DNA of 64,000 bases from Staphylococcus lloydii (GTDB taxonomy: Bacteria > Bacillota > Bacilli > Staphylococcales > Staphylococcaceae): positions 1,426,001 to 1,490,000 of the forward strand of contig NZ_CP064056.1 in assembly GCF_015775975.1 (NCBI RefSeq), written 5' to 3'. The translations under genes were made by a program, and so were the position numbers. Shown piece by piece: positions 28,483 to 41,061 of this stretch (position 1 is the first letter of the stretch; every line of letters starts with the position of its first letter). A model generated the notes under the pieces. The model searched no databases and was not told the DNA's origin. It was given only the letters and a program-made list of their open reading frames with translations.

Positions 28483-29748
28483 TTATTTAGTGTCATTAAT
28501 AATTAATTGTCTTAACGATTGTCTTTTTATAACTTCTCTAGCTTTACCATCTTTCAAGAAAAATACAGATGGCTTTTGCATTTGGTTATAATTTGAAGCC
28601 ATAGAATAATGATAAGCACCCGTAGATAAAATAGCCAAGTAATCTCCTCTTTGAACAGAAGAAGGTAATTTAGCATCCTTAATAATTATATCCCCAGATT
28701 CGCACAATTTACCTGCAAGGGTAACTGTTTCATCTGCCTCTTCATTTCTATTGACTAGCAATGCTTCATAACTAGCATCATACAATGCAGTTCTGATATG
28801 ATCACTCATACCACCATCTACAGAAACGTATTTATTTACGTTAGGTATATCCTTGATAGTACCCACTTCGTATAATGTAATACCAGCTTCACCTACGATA
28901 GAACGTCCTGGCTCTATGCCAATTTCAGGAATAGGGTAGTTAACTTCATTAGCAATTGATTTAATAGCTGTCGTAATTTCTGCAATACCGTCTTCAATAG
29001 GAAAACTTACATCTCCCTCAACGTATTTAATACTAAAGCCGCCACCTAAGTTTATGAGGTCAACTTTAATTTTTTGTTCACTTAGCCAGTTAATAACCAT
29101 TTTAGCAGTTTCAATCATCGCTTCGGTACCTTCAATTTGAGATCCGACGTGGAAGTGAACACCTTTTAAATTTAATTTATCTGCATTATTTACAGCTTCT
29201 ACACCTTTAATTGCTAAGCCGTGTTTAATAGATAAACCAAATTTACTATCTTCTTGTCCAGTTTGGATAAACTCATGTGTATGAGCTTCTACACCAGGAT
29301 TTAAACGTAATACGACGTTGACTGTTTCAGAAGCATATTTATTAATAATATCGATTTCATCTAAAGAATCAATAACGATATAACCTACTTTATTTTCTAG
29401 TGCATACTGAATTTCTCGTTTAGTCTTATTATTGCCATGAAAATGAATATGACTAGGGTCAAAGCCAGCTTCAAGTGCTGTATATAATTCACCTTCAGAA
29501 ACTACATCTAATTCTAAGTTTTCTTCCTCAACAAGCTTCACCATTTGAATACAAGTGAATGCTTTTGAAGCATATGAAATATTATATTTTAAACCACTTT
29601 GCTTAAAAGCTTCATGATAGCGTTGCATCTGTGTTCTAATTTGTGTTTCATCGTAAACAATAGTAGGCGTGCCAAAACTTTGTGCAACAGTTTTAAGACT
29701 CGTGCCTCCCATCGATAATTCGCCGTATGCGTTATATTCTACTGTCAT
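28483..29748 (-). CDS. lysA: diaminopimelate decarboxylase
   Basis: A 421-residue PLP enzyme that makes lysine from meso-diaminopimelate, the last step of the pathway encoded upstream. PLP Lys62 is in SYASKAFTC. HFHVGSQI, NLGGGFSIKY, EPGRSIVGEAG and the active-site LCESGD are all present. The length is normal. It is the last gene of the operon, 2 bases after alr, and is followed at once by the operon terminator. Confidence 0.96.
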   Translation of the reverse strand: MTVEYNAYGELSMGGTSLKTVAQSFGTPTIVYDETQIRTQMQRYHEAFKQSGLKYNISYASKAFTCIQMVKLVEEENLELDVVSEGELYTALEAGFDPSHIHFHGNNKTKREIQYALENKVGYIVIDSLDEIDIINKYASETVNVVLRLNPGVEAHTHEFIQTGQEDSKFGLSIKHGLAIKGVEAVNNADKLNLKGVHFHVGSQIEGTEAMIETAKMVINWLSEQKIKVDLINLGGGFSIKYVEGDVSFPIEDGIAEITTAIKSIANEVNYPIPEIGIEPGRSIVGEAGITLYEVGTIKDIPNVNKYVSVDGGMSDHIRTALYDASYEALLVNRNEEADETVTLAGKLCESGDIIIKDAKLPSSVQRGDYLAILSTGAYHYSMASNYNQMQKPSVFFLKDGKAREVIKRQSLRQLIINDTK

Positions 29749-29750
29749 AA

Positions 29751-30824
29751 TTATCTATACTCCTTTATTAATGAATCATGGTTCATTGCGCTTAATTGTT
29801 CTGAGTTTGCCCCCACACCTTTAAACGTAAATTCATCGACACGTATATCATTATTATATAGTATTACTTCGTCTTGTGCATTTATCGTATCGTCAACTTC
29901 TACAAACATATGACTCATCATTAAAGCTCTAATTGGATATCGCTTACCATTTATGATTGCCTCATGCTGAGCACGTGCTTTTAATATCCCGTCGCCATAA
30001 CCAATATCGACTACTGCAAGCTTAGTGTTATCTTTTACTGCTTCAAAAGCAAAACTATAACCACAATATTGTCCTTGTTGAACTTCTCTAATTTGAATGA
30101 CGTTACCTTTTACGGTTAAAGATTGAACAATTTCTTGTTCGGCTACCGTACTATACGGTCTAGAACCATATAACGCAATTCCTATTCTTGCATGCGTATG
30201 TTGAGGTAGTATACCGTCCTCACGGTAGTAACTTGCACTATTTTGAGCGTGTATCATATTAAATGAATAACCTGCAGCAAGTACAATATCTACAACCTGT
30301 AGCCATGCAGCCTTTTCTTGTTCATAATCAGGCACCCCAAATTCATCAGCATAACCGAAGTGAGTCCACAAACCATTAATAATCATTTTCTCTGAATGCG
30401 TATTATTGTGATGATGTTCCAATACTTCAATGATTTCATTAATATTTTTTAAGCCAGAACGATGTAGTAAATTCTCATATTCTAAATGAATTTTAATACC
30501 AGCTAAATCTTCATAATGCTCGTAATAATACGCTAGAGAAGGTAAGGTCATTTCAATATTGTACGTTCTTAACTCTTCAAATTCATATACTGCATTCATT
30601 AAAAATATAGTTGCATTTGGCGCGATTTTTCTCACTCTAATTGCTTCTTTTAAAGAGGTTGTGCTAAAAGTATTAATACCTGCTTTTAAAAATTGCTCCA
30701 CTGCAAATTCTAATCCATAATGATAGGCGTTATTTTTAACAACTGCCATTATGTTATTTTGTTGTTTAACAGTTTGGACATTGTTTAAAAAAGTTTGTTT
30801 ATCTACCGACCAAATTGCTGTCAT
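29751..30824 (-). CDS. alr: alanine racemase-type PLP enzyme
   Basis: A 357-residue fold-III racemase. The PLP Lys30 is in [12 protein letters not shown] and the catalytic Tyr in [23 protein letters not shown] is the domain-interface signature. The usual reaction is L-/D-alanine interconversion for the cell wall. Its place inside the lysine/DAP operon is conserved in staphylococci, where it is the second Alr. Whether it really uses alanine, or a product of this pathway such as lysine, cannot be told from the sequence. It is packed 3 bases after the deacetylase gene. Confidence 0.88.
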   Translation of the reverse strand: MTAIWSVDKQTFLNNVQTVKQQNNIMAVVKNNAYHYGLEFAVEQFLKAGINTFSTTSLKEAIRVRKIAPNATIFLMNAVYEFEELRTYNIEMTLPSLAYYYEHYEDLAGIKIHLEYENLLHRSGLKNINEIIEVLEHHHNNTHSEKMIINGLWTHFGYADEFGVPDYEQEKAAWLQVVDIVLAAGYSFNMIHAQNSASYYREDGILPQHTHARIGIALYGSRPYSTVAEQEIVQSLTVKGNVIQIREVQQGQYCGYSFAFEAVKDNTKLAVVDIGYGDGILKARAQHEAIINGKRYPIRALMMSHMFVEVDDTINAQDEVILYNNDIRVDEFTFKGVGANSEQLSAMNHDSLIKEYR

Positions 30825-30827
30825 CTC

Positions 30828-31979
30828 TTACACCTCATCATAATTAAATAGTATTTGTTGATAATAATCAGCGACTTTAATTAGCATATATTCATTAAAA
30901 TTTAAATGTGCAGTATGTAAGCCTGTTACATAACCTTTAGCTTCATCTTTAGTTCCAACAAACACAAAATAACTAGGTGCTAATTGACTATAGAAACTAA
31001 AATCTTCACCGAACAAATAAGGCGTTGTTTTATCTATAACTTTTAATTCAGCATTTTTCAATGCATGTTCTACGTTATTTCTTAATTTAGGGCTATTATA
31101 CGTAGGTGGATAGCCTTCAGCAAAGTCTACTTCACATTCAACATTAAATAGGGTTTTAACACTATCAGCTATTTTAAGCATTTGTTCTTTGACAATGGCC
31201 AAGTCATTTTCATCGTAAGTACGTATTGTACCTTCTAAATAGCCATTACTAGGGACAGTGTTAATAGCTTCACCAGCTTCGAATCGACCCATATGTACGA
31301 TATTTCTTTTCAATCCGTTTAAATGGTATTGTTGAATATTACCGACCTGAGATAAAACATGTTGTAGTGCCTCACCACAAGAATGACCTTGCTCTTTATC
31401 GGCTACATGACTTGATAAACCGTTTAAATAAAAACGATATTCTGTAGCACTTGCTGTAATTTCCTCGTCTCGAATTGCAACTGAACCTTCCTCAACAAAT
31501 GGCATTACATGAATACCAAATACAGCTTCGATAGGGTAGTTTTCAAATGCATTAGCTTTGATTAATCTATTGGCACCGCCACCAGTTTCTTCAGCTGGTT
31601 GAAAAATAAATACTACATTTTGAGGCAATTGTCCTTGATCTGACCATTCCTTACAACGACGAACAAATAACATTAACGCAGTTGTATGACCATCATGTCC
31701 ACATGCGTGCATAACGTTATCATTCAAACTTCTATAATCAACATCGTTTTCTTCAAAAATAGGAAGGGCGTCTATGTCAGCACGGAAAGCAATTGTTTTA
31801 TCACCTTTACCAGGTAGGTAGGCAATTAATCCTGTTTCTAAAGGGCGTTCATACGTTACGCCTAGTTCATCTAAAAAAGAGGCAATGTATTTTGTCGTTT
31901 CAAATTCATGTAAACTTAACTCGGGATGTTGATGTAGATAACGTCTATGTTTAGTTACAAATTCTTGTTCATTCATCAT
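30828..31979 (-). CDS. M20 amidohydrolase, probable N-acetyl-diaminopimelate deacetylase
   Basis: About 383 residues, M20D family. The metal site is visible as HACGHDGHT (about residues 98-106) with a Glu pair in PAEETGGG. The family removes acyl groups from amino acids. In Firmicutes that acetylate tetrahydrodipicolinate (see dapD) an M20 enzyme performs the later deacetylation, so the operon context gives the function. The start is ambiguous among ATGs at 31985, 31979 and 31976; AAGGAA fits 31979 or 31976 best. Separated from dapD by a hairpin that may reduce expression. Confidence 0.82.
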   Translation of the reverse strand: MMNEQEFVTKHRRYLHQHPELSLHEFETTKYIASFLDELGVTYERPLETGLIAYLPGKGDKTIAFRADIDALPIFEENDVDYRSLNDNVMHACGHDGHTTALMLFVRRCKEWSDQGQLPQNVVFIFQPAEETGGGANRLIKANAFENYPIEAVFGIHVMPFVEEGSVAIRDEEITASATEYRFYLNGLSSHVADKEQGHSCGEALQHVLSQVGNIQQYHLNGLKRNIVHMGRFEAGEAINTVPSNGYLEGTIRTYDENDLAIVKEQMLKIADSVKTLFNVECEVDFAEGYPPTYNSPKLRNNVEHALKNAELKVIDKTTPYLFGEDFSFYSQLAPSYFVFVGTKDEAKGYVTGLHTAHLNFNEYMLIKVADYYQQILFNYDEV

Positions 31980-32043
31980 TATCATTTCCTTTATAAATAA
32001 GTTAGTTTCAATTTTTAAATCATTATATGTATGAAAATTTTAT

Positions 32044-32133
32044 AATAAAAAGAGGAGGAAGAAACAGTCATTTTATAAGATACATTAATAATGTACCTTA
32101 TAGTATCAGCTACTGACGTGTCTCAGTCCTCCT
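32044..32133 (-). terminator. partial terminator or processing stem inside the lysine operon
   Basis: On the minus strand AGGAGGA (32133-32127) pairs with TCCTCCT (32059-32053). Further pairing continues inward through CTGAGACA/TGTTTCT and an inner TATAAGGTACATT stem. A U-rich tract follows. It lies between dapD and the deacetylase gene, which have no other promoter in sight. It could lower readthrough to the last three genes, or define an mRNA end. Confidence 0.65.
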
Positions 32134-32154
32134 ATTAAAGCTAATAACTATAAA

Positions 32155-32874
32155 TTAGTTATTTAAGTTTCTTAAAGCAGATACAATTTCACGTTTTGAA
32201 TCTTCTACTTCACTCGTTTGTTTAATTACTTTTGCTGGTGTACCAGCTACGACAGCACCTGCAGGTACGTCTTGCGTTACGATTGCACCAGCTGCAACAA
32301 TTGCACCTTGTCCAACTGTAACACCTTCAAGAATTACTGCGTTAGCACCAATTAATACATCGTCTTCAATGATTACTGGAGAAGCACTAGGCGGTTCAAT
32401 AACACCTGCTAGTACTGAACCAGCACCAACGTGTACATTTTTACCTGTCGTAGCTCTACCACCTAATGTAGCGTTCATATCAATCATTGTTCCTTCACCA
32501 ACAACAGCACCAATATTAATTGTAGCGCCCATCATTACGACGGCACCATCTTCAATAGTAGCTTGCTCTCTAATGAATGCACCCGGCTCAATTCGAGCGT
32601 TTGTGTTTGTTAAGTCTTTTAATGGGATAGCTGAATTACGACGATCCATTTCAATTTCTAATTCTTCAATGCTGCTTTGGTTATTGTCGTAAAATGTTTT
32701 CCATTCATCCGCTTCACAAAAGATTACTTTTGAATTTTCTGAACCGAAAACTTTAAATGATTCTGGGAAAGTTGTATTTGCAAAGTCGCCGTTAGCATAT
32801 ACTTTTAAAGGTGTTGATTTTTTTGCGTCACTAATATATTGAATAATTTCTTCTGCTGATAAATTTTGTACCAT
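32155..32874 (-). CDS. dapD: tetrahydrodipicolinate N-acetyltransferase
   Basis: A 239-residue protein. The middle and C-terminal part is a left-handed beta-helix of hexapeptide repeats ([22 protein letters not shown] and on, about residues 90-215). It transfers acetyl from acetyl-CoA to tetrahydrodipicolinate, the acetylase branch used by Bacillus and Staphylococcus (Bacillus name DapH). AAGGAG lies before the ATG. It follows dapB by 22 bases. Confidence 0.94.
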   Translation of the reverse strand: MVQNLSAEEIIQYISDAKKSTPLKVYANGDFANTTFPESFKVFGSENSKVIFCEADEWKTFYDNNQSSIEELEIEMDRRNSAIPLKDLTNTNARIEPGAFIREQATIEDGAVVMMGATINIGAVVGEGTMIDMNATLGGRATTGKNVHVGAGSVLAGVIEPPSASPVIIEDDVLIGANAVILEGVTVGQGAIVAAGAIVTQDVPAGAVVAGTPAKVIKQTSEVEDSKREIVSALRNLNN

Positions 32875-32896
32875 AATTTTATAAGCTCCTTATTGT

Positions 32897-35494
<2,598 letters not shown>

Positions 35495-35548
35495 ATTATA
35501 TACACTCCAGTATTTTAATTTTTAAAAAATTCTGTCTTATTTTATTAT

Positions 35549-36751
35549 TTAAATATCGAATGCTTCATATAAATTTGCAACCGCACGCTCGCCATTCATA
35601 GCGTCGATAACGTAAGAAATACTAATTTCTGATGTTGTCGTTTGATAAAATGGAATATCATTAGCTATCAATGTCATAAATGCTTTTGAAGCAACACCTG
35701 ACATATCTCTCATTCCAGAGCCAATTAGTGAAATTTTAACGTATTCTTCATTTATCTTGAAGTCTAAGGCGTTAAAATCTTCTGATAATTTCTCTAGAAT
35801 ATTCGTAATTTGAATTGCATCTGTATCTTTTATTGTAAATGACATCTGTAAACCTTCTAAATTTACTATTTGAGATATCATATCTACATTGACAGAACCT
35901 TCTTCTAGTTTAGTAAATAATTGTGTTAATAGTTTATTGTCTGGTAGTGGGTAACTGATTGTAACGTGCATCATATGTGTATCCAATGCCACGCCAGTTA
36001 CTGCTTTTTTCTCTAATAAATCTGATTGGGCCATAATCCATGTTCCTTTCACGTTAGATAATGTTCTCCCTAAATAAATAGGAATATCATAATTATTTGC
36101 AAGCTCTACACTTCTTGTCTCTAATACACCCGCACCAAGCGCGCTCATTTCCATCATTTCTTCATAAGAAACGTAAGATAAACGTTTGGCTTGTTTATAA
36201 ACTCTCGGGTCAGTAGCATAGACGCCGTCAACATCGGTATAAATTTCGCAAGGGGTCTGATTACTCGCCGCTAAAGCTACAGCGGTTGTATCTGAACCAC
36301 CACGACCTAACGTCGTTAATTCAAATGAATCATTGATACCTTGGAAACCTGCTACTACAAGTACATCGTTTGTTTCGAACGACTGGTTAAACGTTTCAGG
36401 ATTAATTTCTGCTATACGACTTTTCAAATGATGGCCAACCGTTTTAATACCAGCTTGATAGCCAGTCATTGCCTTAGCATTTACGCCTAAATCGTTTAGC
36501 ATCATGGAAAGGTATGACACTGTTTGTTGTTCACCAGTGGTTAATAACAATGCTAATTCTTCATCTTTAGGGTTTTCAGTAACTGCACTGACATTTTCCA
36601 TTAATTGATCAGTGGTTTTTCCCATAGCACTTACGACAACAATAAGTTGTTCGTTGTTTTCAACTCTAAGTTTCAACATTTCCGCAATATTTCTAATTTT
36701 CGTAAAATCACTGACGGACGAACCGCCAAACTTTAAAACACTTCTATTCAC
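35549..36751 (-). CDS. lysC: aspartokinase
   Basis: A 400-residue aspartate kinase, first enzyme of the pathway. The kinase domain (about 1-260) starts with VLKFGGSSVSD and includes GFQGINDSFELTTLGRGGSDTTA. Two ACT domains follow (about 270-400) and are the usual place for feedback control by lysine or threonine. As the first gene after the lysine riboswitch it is also controlled at transcript level. GAGGAGG lies before the ATG. Confidence 0.96.
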   Translation of the reverse strand: MNRSVLKFGGSSVSDFTKIRNIAEMLKLRVENNEQLIVVVSAMGKTTDQLMENVSAVTENPKDEELALLLTTGEQQTVSYLSMMLNDLGVNAKAMTGYQAGIKTVGHHLKSRIAEINPETFNQSFETNDVLVVAGFQGINDSFELTTLGRGGSDTTAVALAASNQTPCEIYTDVDGVYATDPRVYKQAKRLSYVSYEEMMEMSALGAGVLETRSVELANNYDIPIYLGRTLSNVKGTWIMAQSDLLEKKAVTGVALDTHMMHVTISYPLPDNKLLTQLFTKLEEGSVNVDMISQIVNLEGLQMSFTIKDTDAIQITNILEKLSEDFNALDFKINEEYVKISLIGSGMRDMSGVASKAFMTLIANDIPFYQTTTSEISISYVIDAMNGERAVANLYEAFDI

Positions 36752-36796
36752 TTACTTTATCCTCCTCAAATGACTAGGGGAGAATCACAAATCATA

Positions 36797-36831
36797 TAAA
36801 AAAAGAACAAGTTCAGAATGCGAACTTGCTC
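36797..36831 (-). terminator. terminator of the lysine riboswitch
   Basis: GAGCAAGTTC pairs with GAACTTGTTC around a short loop, followed by at least seven U on the minus strand. It lies between the aptamer and lysC, so it is the off-state hairpin. Confidence 0.88.
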
Positions 36832-36842
36832 GTAATTTATAT

Positions 36843-37015
36843 ACAAGTGATGCACTCCATTATTTTAAAATAATGACAGACTCTTAGCTCTTAACCATAA
36901 AGTCCAATGAACGATAAGCTGCTATTATCGTCACTTCGGCATCTCACCCTTTCAAAATTAGCTACTAGCAGGTAGTTTGTTCTAATATTTACTAATGATT
37001 GATGCGCCTCATCTA
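36843..37015 (-). promoter_or_regulatory. lysine riboswitch (L box) of the lysC operon
   Basis: Read on the minus strand, the leader opens with GATGAGGCGCATC (37013-37001), the typical L-box start. It continues with an AGTA-containing internal loop, GGTGAGATGCCGAAG (36957-36943), and GGAGTGCATCAC near 36857-36846, which closes the aptamer. A terminator hairpin follows and then lysC. Lysine binding should favour termination and switch off the eight-gene operon. Confidence 0.92.
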
Positions 37016-37042
37016 ATTCTTATTAAATTGGTTATGTTTCAC

Positions 37043-37071
37043 ATTATACATATAACGTTAATAGCTGTAAA
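37043..37071 (-). promoter_or_regulatory. lysC operon promoter
   Basis: TTTACA (37071-37066) and TATAAT (37048-37043) are 17 bases apart on the minus strand. The start point near 37036 lies about 20 bases before the L-box aptamer. Confidence 0.8.
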
Positions 37072-37164
37072 CTGCCAACTGTGAATTTTTTTAATTTACT
37101 GATAATTCTAAGCTATTTTAAAATGTAAATCTTCAATAAAATTAAATTTTTGCGTTGCTTTTAA

Positions 37165-37995
37165 TTAAAACTCTTCATATTCAGCAGGGTTTTGATCTTT
37201 ACGTCTGCCGTCTTCTTTAGAAAGCGCATCGATTTGTGCTAAATCTTCACTTTCTAAATAGAAATCAAATACGTCTATGTTTTGTAACTGTCTAACGTTT
37301 GATGCTGATTTAGGAATAGGGACGACACCATTTTGAATATGCCATTTTAAAATAATTTGTACTGTCGTTTTATTGTACTTTTCAGCTATTTGTTGAATAA
37401 CTTCATGATTCATAATATTAACGTCTCTACCTAGTGGGCTCCAAGCCTCGATAATAATACCTTTTTCTTGATGGTATTCTAGCACATCTTTTTGGTTGAA
37501 GAATGGATGAAGCTCAATTTGGTTAACAGTAGGTAACACACCAGTTTCTTTTTCTAATGTATCAATATGTTCTGGTAAGAAGTTACACACACCAATTGAC
37601 TTAATTAAACCAGCTTTTTGAGCGTCGATTAATGCACGCCAAGCTTCAACATATTTGCCTTGTTTAGGGTTAGGCCAATGAATTAAATATAAATCAATAT
37701 ATTCTACATTTAGACGATAAATAGATTCTTGGATTGCCACCATTGCTGAATCATAATCATGATAACGGCCAGGTAATTTAGATGTCACTATTATTTGGTC
37801 TCTAGATACATGGCTATTTTCAATTGCTTTACCCACAGTGCCTTCATTTTCATAATTATAGGCAGTATCTAATAAACGATAACCATTATTTAATGCATTT
37901 ACTATTGCATGTACACCTTGTGTCCCATTTAACTTATATGTACCAAAACCTAAAACCGGTAATACTTGTCCATCTAACATATATAAATTTTCCAC
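37165..37995 (-). CDS. aldo/keto reductase
   Basis: A 276-residue NADPH-dependent reductase of the AKR5-like group. GTG at 37995 is taken as the start because TGGAGGA is 7 bases upstream; the longer TTG start overlaps that site. The catalytic tetrad is visible: Asp and Tyr in LLDTAYNYENE, Lys in VTSKLP and His in LIHWPNP. The cofactor loop is IPKSASNVRQLQN. Substrate unknown. It stands alone between the lysine leader and the ABC-F gene. Confidence 0.9.
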   Translation of the reverse strand: MENLYMLDGQVLPVLGFGTYKLNGTQGVHAIVNALNNGYRLLDTAYNYENEGTVGKAIENSHVSRDQIIVTSKLPGRYHDYDSAMVAIQESIYRLNVEYIDLYLIHWPNPKQGKYVEAWRALIDAQKAGLIKSIGVCNFLPEHIDTLEKETGVLPTVNQIELHPFFNQKDVLEYHQEKGIIIEAWSPLGRDVNIMNHEVIQQIAEKYNKTTVQIILKWHIQNGVVPIPKSASNVRQLQNIDVFDFYLESEDLAQIDALSKEDGRRKDQNPAEYEEF

Positions 37996-38150
37996 TGTAT
38001 CGTCCTCCAATATTCAAGTTAAAAGTTATTATATAATTATATTTTTAAAAATAAAACTAACTTGCTTTCATGTTTATCAATTTATAAACGCAAGTAGGGG
38101 ATATATATTCTTACATCATCTACAAGAGCAAGTACAAAACAACTATAAAA

Positions 38151-38187
38151 AGGGCAAATTCTATTATCTCGTAATAGAATTTGCCCT
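38151..38187 (-). terminator. terminator of the ABC-F gene
   Basis: A perfect 16-bp stem (38151-38166 with 38172-38187) followed by a U run on the minus strand. Confidence 0.9.
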
Positions 38188-38203
38188 ATATAATTTAGAT
38201 ATA

Positions 38204-39811
38204 CTACGCGTTAGTTAATACGCCAGTTTCTTGTAAATATGCTTCATATGAAATTTCTTTTGATAATCCACCTGGTTGATTTAAATCAATGACACGATTA
38301 GCAATTGTGTTAATGAATTCAAAGTCATAAGAAGTAAAGATAATTGAACCTTTAAATGATTTCAAGCCATCGTTGACAGCTGTAATACTTTCTAAGTCTA
38401 AATGGTTTGTTGGCTCATCTAATAGCAACACATTTGCACTAGATAGCATCATTTTACTTAGCATACAACGTACTTTTTCGCCACCTGATAAAACGCTAGC
38501 TTTTTTCTTAACTTCTTCGCCACTAAATAACATACGACCAAGGAAACCACGTAAGAAAGTTTCAGTCTGTTCGTCTTCAGGTGCGTATTGTCTTAACCAA
38601 TCGACTAAATTCATATTCACGTTTTCGAAGTAGTCTGAGTTGTCTTTAGGGAAATAGCTTTGTGAAGTTGTTACACCCCATTTAACAGTACCTTCGTCAG
38701 GTTCCATTTCACCAGCTAAAATTTTCAATAATGTAGTTTTAGCAAATTCGCTATCCCCAATTAAAACGGCTTTATCATTTGGATTCATAGTAAATGAAAC
38801 ATTATCTAATATTTTTTCACCATCAATTGTTTTAGATACGTTTTCAACAAATAATAAATCATTACCGATTTCACGCTCTGGTGTGAATTTTACAAATGGA
38901 TATCTACGTGAAGAAGGTTGAATATCATCTAGTTCGATTTTTTCAAGTTGTTTCTTTCTACTTGTAGCTTGTTTAGATTTAGATGCGTTAGCAGAGAAGC
39001 GTGCAACGAAATCTTGTAGCTCTTTAATTTTTTCTTCTTTTTTCTTATTTTGTTCTTGAGCCATTTTCATTGCTAGTTGGCTTGATTGATACCAGAAATC
39101 ATAATTTCCGACGTAGACTTTAATTTTACCGTAGTCTAAGTCAGCAATATGCGTACATACATTATTTAAGAAGTGTCTATCGTGTGACACAACAATAACA
39201 GTGTTTTCGAAATTAATTAAAAAGTCTTCTAACCAACTAATCGCTGGAATATCAAGACCATTGGTAGGCTCGTCAAGAAGTAATACATCTGGTTCGCCAA
39301 ATAAACTTTGCGCTAATAACACTTTTACTTTTTGGTTATTTTCTAATTCAGACATATTTTTGTCTTGTAAGTCTGCACTTATACCTAGACCTGAAAGTAG
39401 GGAACCAGCATCCGCTTCAGCATTCCAACCGTTCATTTCGGCAAATTCACCTTCAAGTTCAGCGGCTTTAATACCATCTTCATCACTGAAATCTGGCTTC
39501 ATATAAATTTCGTCTTTCTCTTTCATAACTTCGTAAAGTCTTTCGTGACCTTTAATGACAACGTCTAATACACGTTCGTCTTCATATGCGAAGTGATCCT
39601 GTTTTAATACTGCTAAACGTTCATTTTTCCCCATAGAAACGTGACCAGTTTGAGCATCTAATTCCCCAGAAAGTATTTTAAGGAACGTTGATTTACCTGC
39701 ACCGTTCGCTCCAATTAATCCGTAACAATTGCCTTCAGTAAATTTAATATTTACATCCTCGAATAATTTACGATCACCAAATCGTAAACTTACATCAGTA
39801 ACTTGTAACAT
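38204..39811 (-). CDS. ABC-F ATPase, YbiT/YkpA-like
   Basis: A 535-residue soluble protein with two ATP-binding cassettes and no membrane segments, so an ABC-F translation factor rather than a transporter. The first Walker A is GANGAGKST, with Walker B DVLLLDEPTNGLD. The linker between cassettes (about 240-295) is Lys/Gln rich. The second signature VLSGGEKVR and Walker B VLLLDEPTNHLD are normal. The second Walker A is GDSEFAKTT, with Ala in place of the last Gly of GxxxxGK. Best match by memory is the YkpA/YbiT group, which acts on the ribosome rather than giving drug resistance. Confidence 0.88.
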   Translation of the reverse strand: MLQVTDVSLRFGDRKLFEDVNIKFTEGNCYGLIGANGAGKSTFLKILSGELDAQTGHVSMGKNERLAVLKQDHFAYEDERVLDVVIKGHERLYEVMKEKDEIYMKPDFSDEDGIKAAELEGEFAEMNGWNAEADAGSLLSGLGISADLQDKNMSELENNQKVKVLLAQSLFGEPDVLLLDEPTNGLDIPAISWLEDFLINFENTVIVVSHDRHFLNNVCTHIADLDYGKIKVYVGNYDFWYQSSQLAMKMAQEQNKKKEEKIKELQDFVARFSANASKSKQATSRKKQLEKIELDDIQPSSRRYPFVKFTPEREIGNDLLFVENVSKTIDGEKILDNVSFTMNPNDKAVLIGDSEFAKTTLLKILAGEMEPDEGTVKWGVTTSQSYFPKDNSDYFENVNMNLVDWLRQYAPEDEQTETFLRGFLGRMLFSGEEVKKKASVLSGGEKVRCMLSKMMLSSANVLLLDEPTNHLDLESITAVNDGLKSFKGSIIFTSYDFEFINTIANRVIDLNQPGGLSKEISYEAYLQETGVLTNA

Positions 39812-39955
39812 GCACTTACTCCTTTTATCGTTATTCTAACGGACAAATTATAACATATTTAAACAGTAGTTTCGACCTTTGTTAAATGTGTTAATGCTTC
39901 ATCATCTATACCATGTTATAATATGGAAGAATAAATATGTGCGAAGGAGACAATT

Positions 39956-40855
39956 ATGGCACGAGACGAAAAAGATATAGTAGGCACAATAGAATTTTTA
40001 GAAGTTGTCGGCTTGCAAGGTTCTACTTATATGTTAAAAGGACCTAGTAATGAAGAAGTTAAATTAAATCAATCAGAAGTTAATGAAGAAGATGAATTAG
40101 CAGTAGGGGAAGAATATAGTTTCTTTATCTACCCAAACCGTTCAGGAGATTTATTCGCCACACAAAATATGCCTGATATTACAACGGATAAATATAATTT
40201 TGTAAAAGTATTAAAGACTGATAGAGACGGCGCACATGTTGACGTTGGATTACCAAGAGAAGTTCTCATTCCATGGGAAGATTTACCAAAAGTTAAATCT
40301 CTATGGCCAACGAATGGCGATTACTTATTTGTTACGTTGCGTATCGATAGTGAGAATAATATGTTTGCACGACTTGCTACAGAAACAATCGTCGAAAATA
40401 CATTCACACCTGTAAATGACGATAGTAAACAAAACGAGGTTCTTGAAGCACGTCCATATCGCTTATTAAGAATTGGGAGCTTTTTACTTTCTAAAGACGG
40501 TTACAAAATTTTTGTACATGAATCAGAACGTAAATCTGAACCGCGTTTAGGTGAACTCGTAAACGTCCGTATCATTGGTCACAATGAAAAAGGAGAGCTG
40601 AACGGCTCATTTTTACCTTTATCACATGAACGTCTAGATGAAGATGGCCAAATTATTTTTGATTTACTTGTAGAATATAATGGAGAGTTACCGTTTTGGG
40701 ATAAATCAAGTCCTGAAGCTATAAAAGAAGTCTTTAACATGAGTAAGGGATCTTTTAAACGAGCAATTGGTCATCTCTATAAGAATAAAATCATCAACAT
40801 TGAAACTGGTAAAATTGAATTAACTAAAAAAGGATGGAGTAGATTAGAAGACTAA
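39956..40855 (+). CDS. cvfB: RNA-binding regulator CvfB
   Basis: A 299-residue protein with three S1-like beta-barrel segments and a C-terminal winged helix (about residues 225-298, ending MSKGSFKRAIGHLYKNKII). This matches CvfB, an RNA-binding factor that affects virulence gene expression in S. aureus. GCGAAGGAG precedes the ATG. It is transcribed divergently from the ABC-F gene and has its own terminator. Confidence 0.93.
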   Translation: MARDEKDIVGTIEFLEVVGLQGSTYMLKGPSNEEVKLNQSEVNEEDELAVGEEYSFFIYPNRSGDLFATQNMPDITTDKYNFVKVLKTDRDGAHVDVGLPREVLIPWEDLPKVKSLWPTNGDYLFVTLRIDSENNMFARLATETIVENTFTPVNDDSKQNEVLEARPYRLLRIGSFLLSKDGYKIFVHESERKSEPRLGELVNVRIIGHNEKGELNGSFLPLSHERLDEDGQIIFDLLVEYNGELPFWDKSSPEAIKEVFNMSKGSFKRAIGHLYKNKIINIETGKIELTKKGWSRLED

Positions 40856-40872
40856 TCACTGCTTCTCCAAAA

Positions 40873-40907
40873 ACACGTCTCTCAATAAATGAGAGGCGTG
40901 TTTTTTT
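40873..40907 (+). terminator. intrinsic terminator after cvfB
   Basis: ACACGTCTCTC pairs with GAGAGGCGTGT, followed by seven T. Confidence 0.92.
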
Positions 40908-40936
40908 ATATTTTGTAATTAAATTTTTAGTTCATA

Positions 40937-40969
40937 TCTACAAAATATACATTTTACAAAACATTTACA
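40937..40969 (+). promoter_or_regulatory. PhoP-type direct repeats upstream of pstS
   Basis: TTTACA occurs at 40953-40958 and 40964-40969, exactly 11 bases apart. A weaker TCTACA lies at 40937-40942. Repeats of the TTAACA class with an 11-base period are the binding pattern of the phosphate regulator PhoP in Bacillus. A possible extended -10 (TGTAATATAAG) follows near 41000. The position upstream of the phosphate operon supports the reading. Confidence 0.6.
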
Positions 40970-41061
40970 TTAAATAAATTTGTAGTTAATAAACAACCTG
41001 TAATATAAGACACGTAATCATATAACACAAAGTTATTTTAATTATTTAGGAGGATGTTTCA

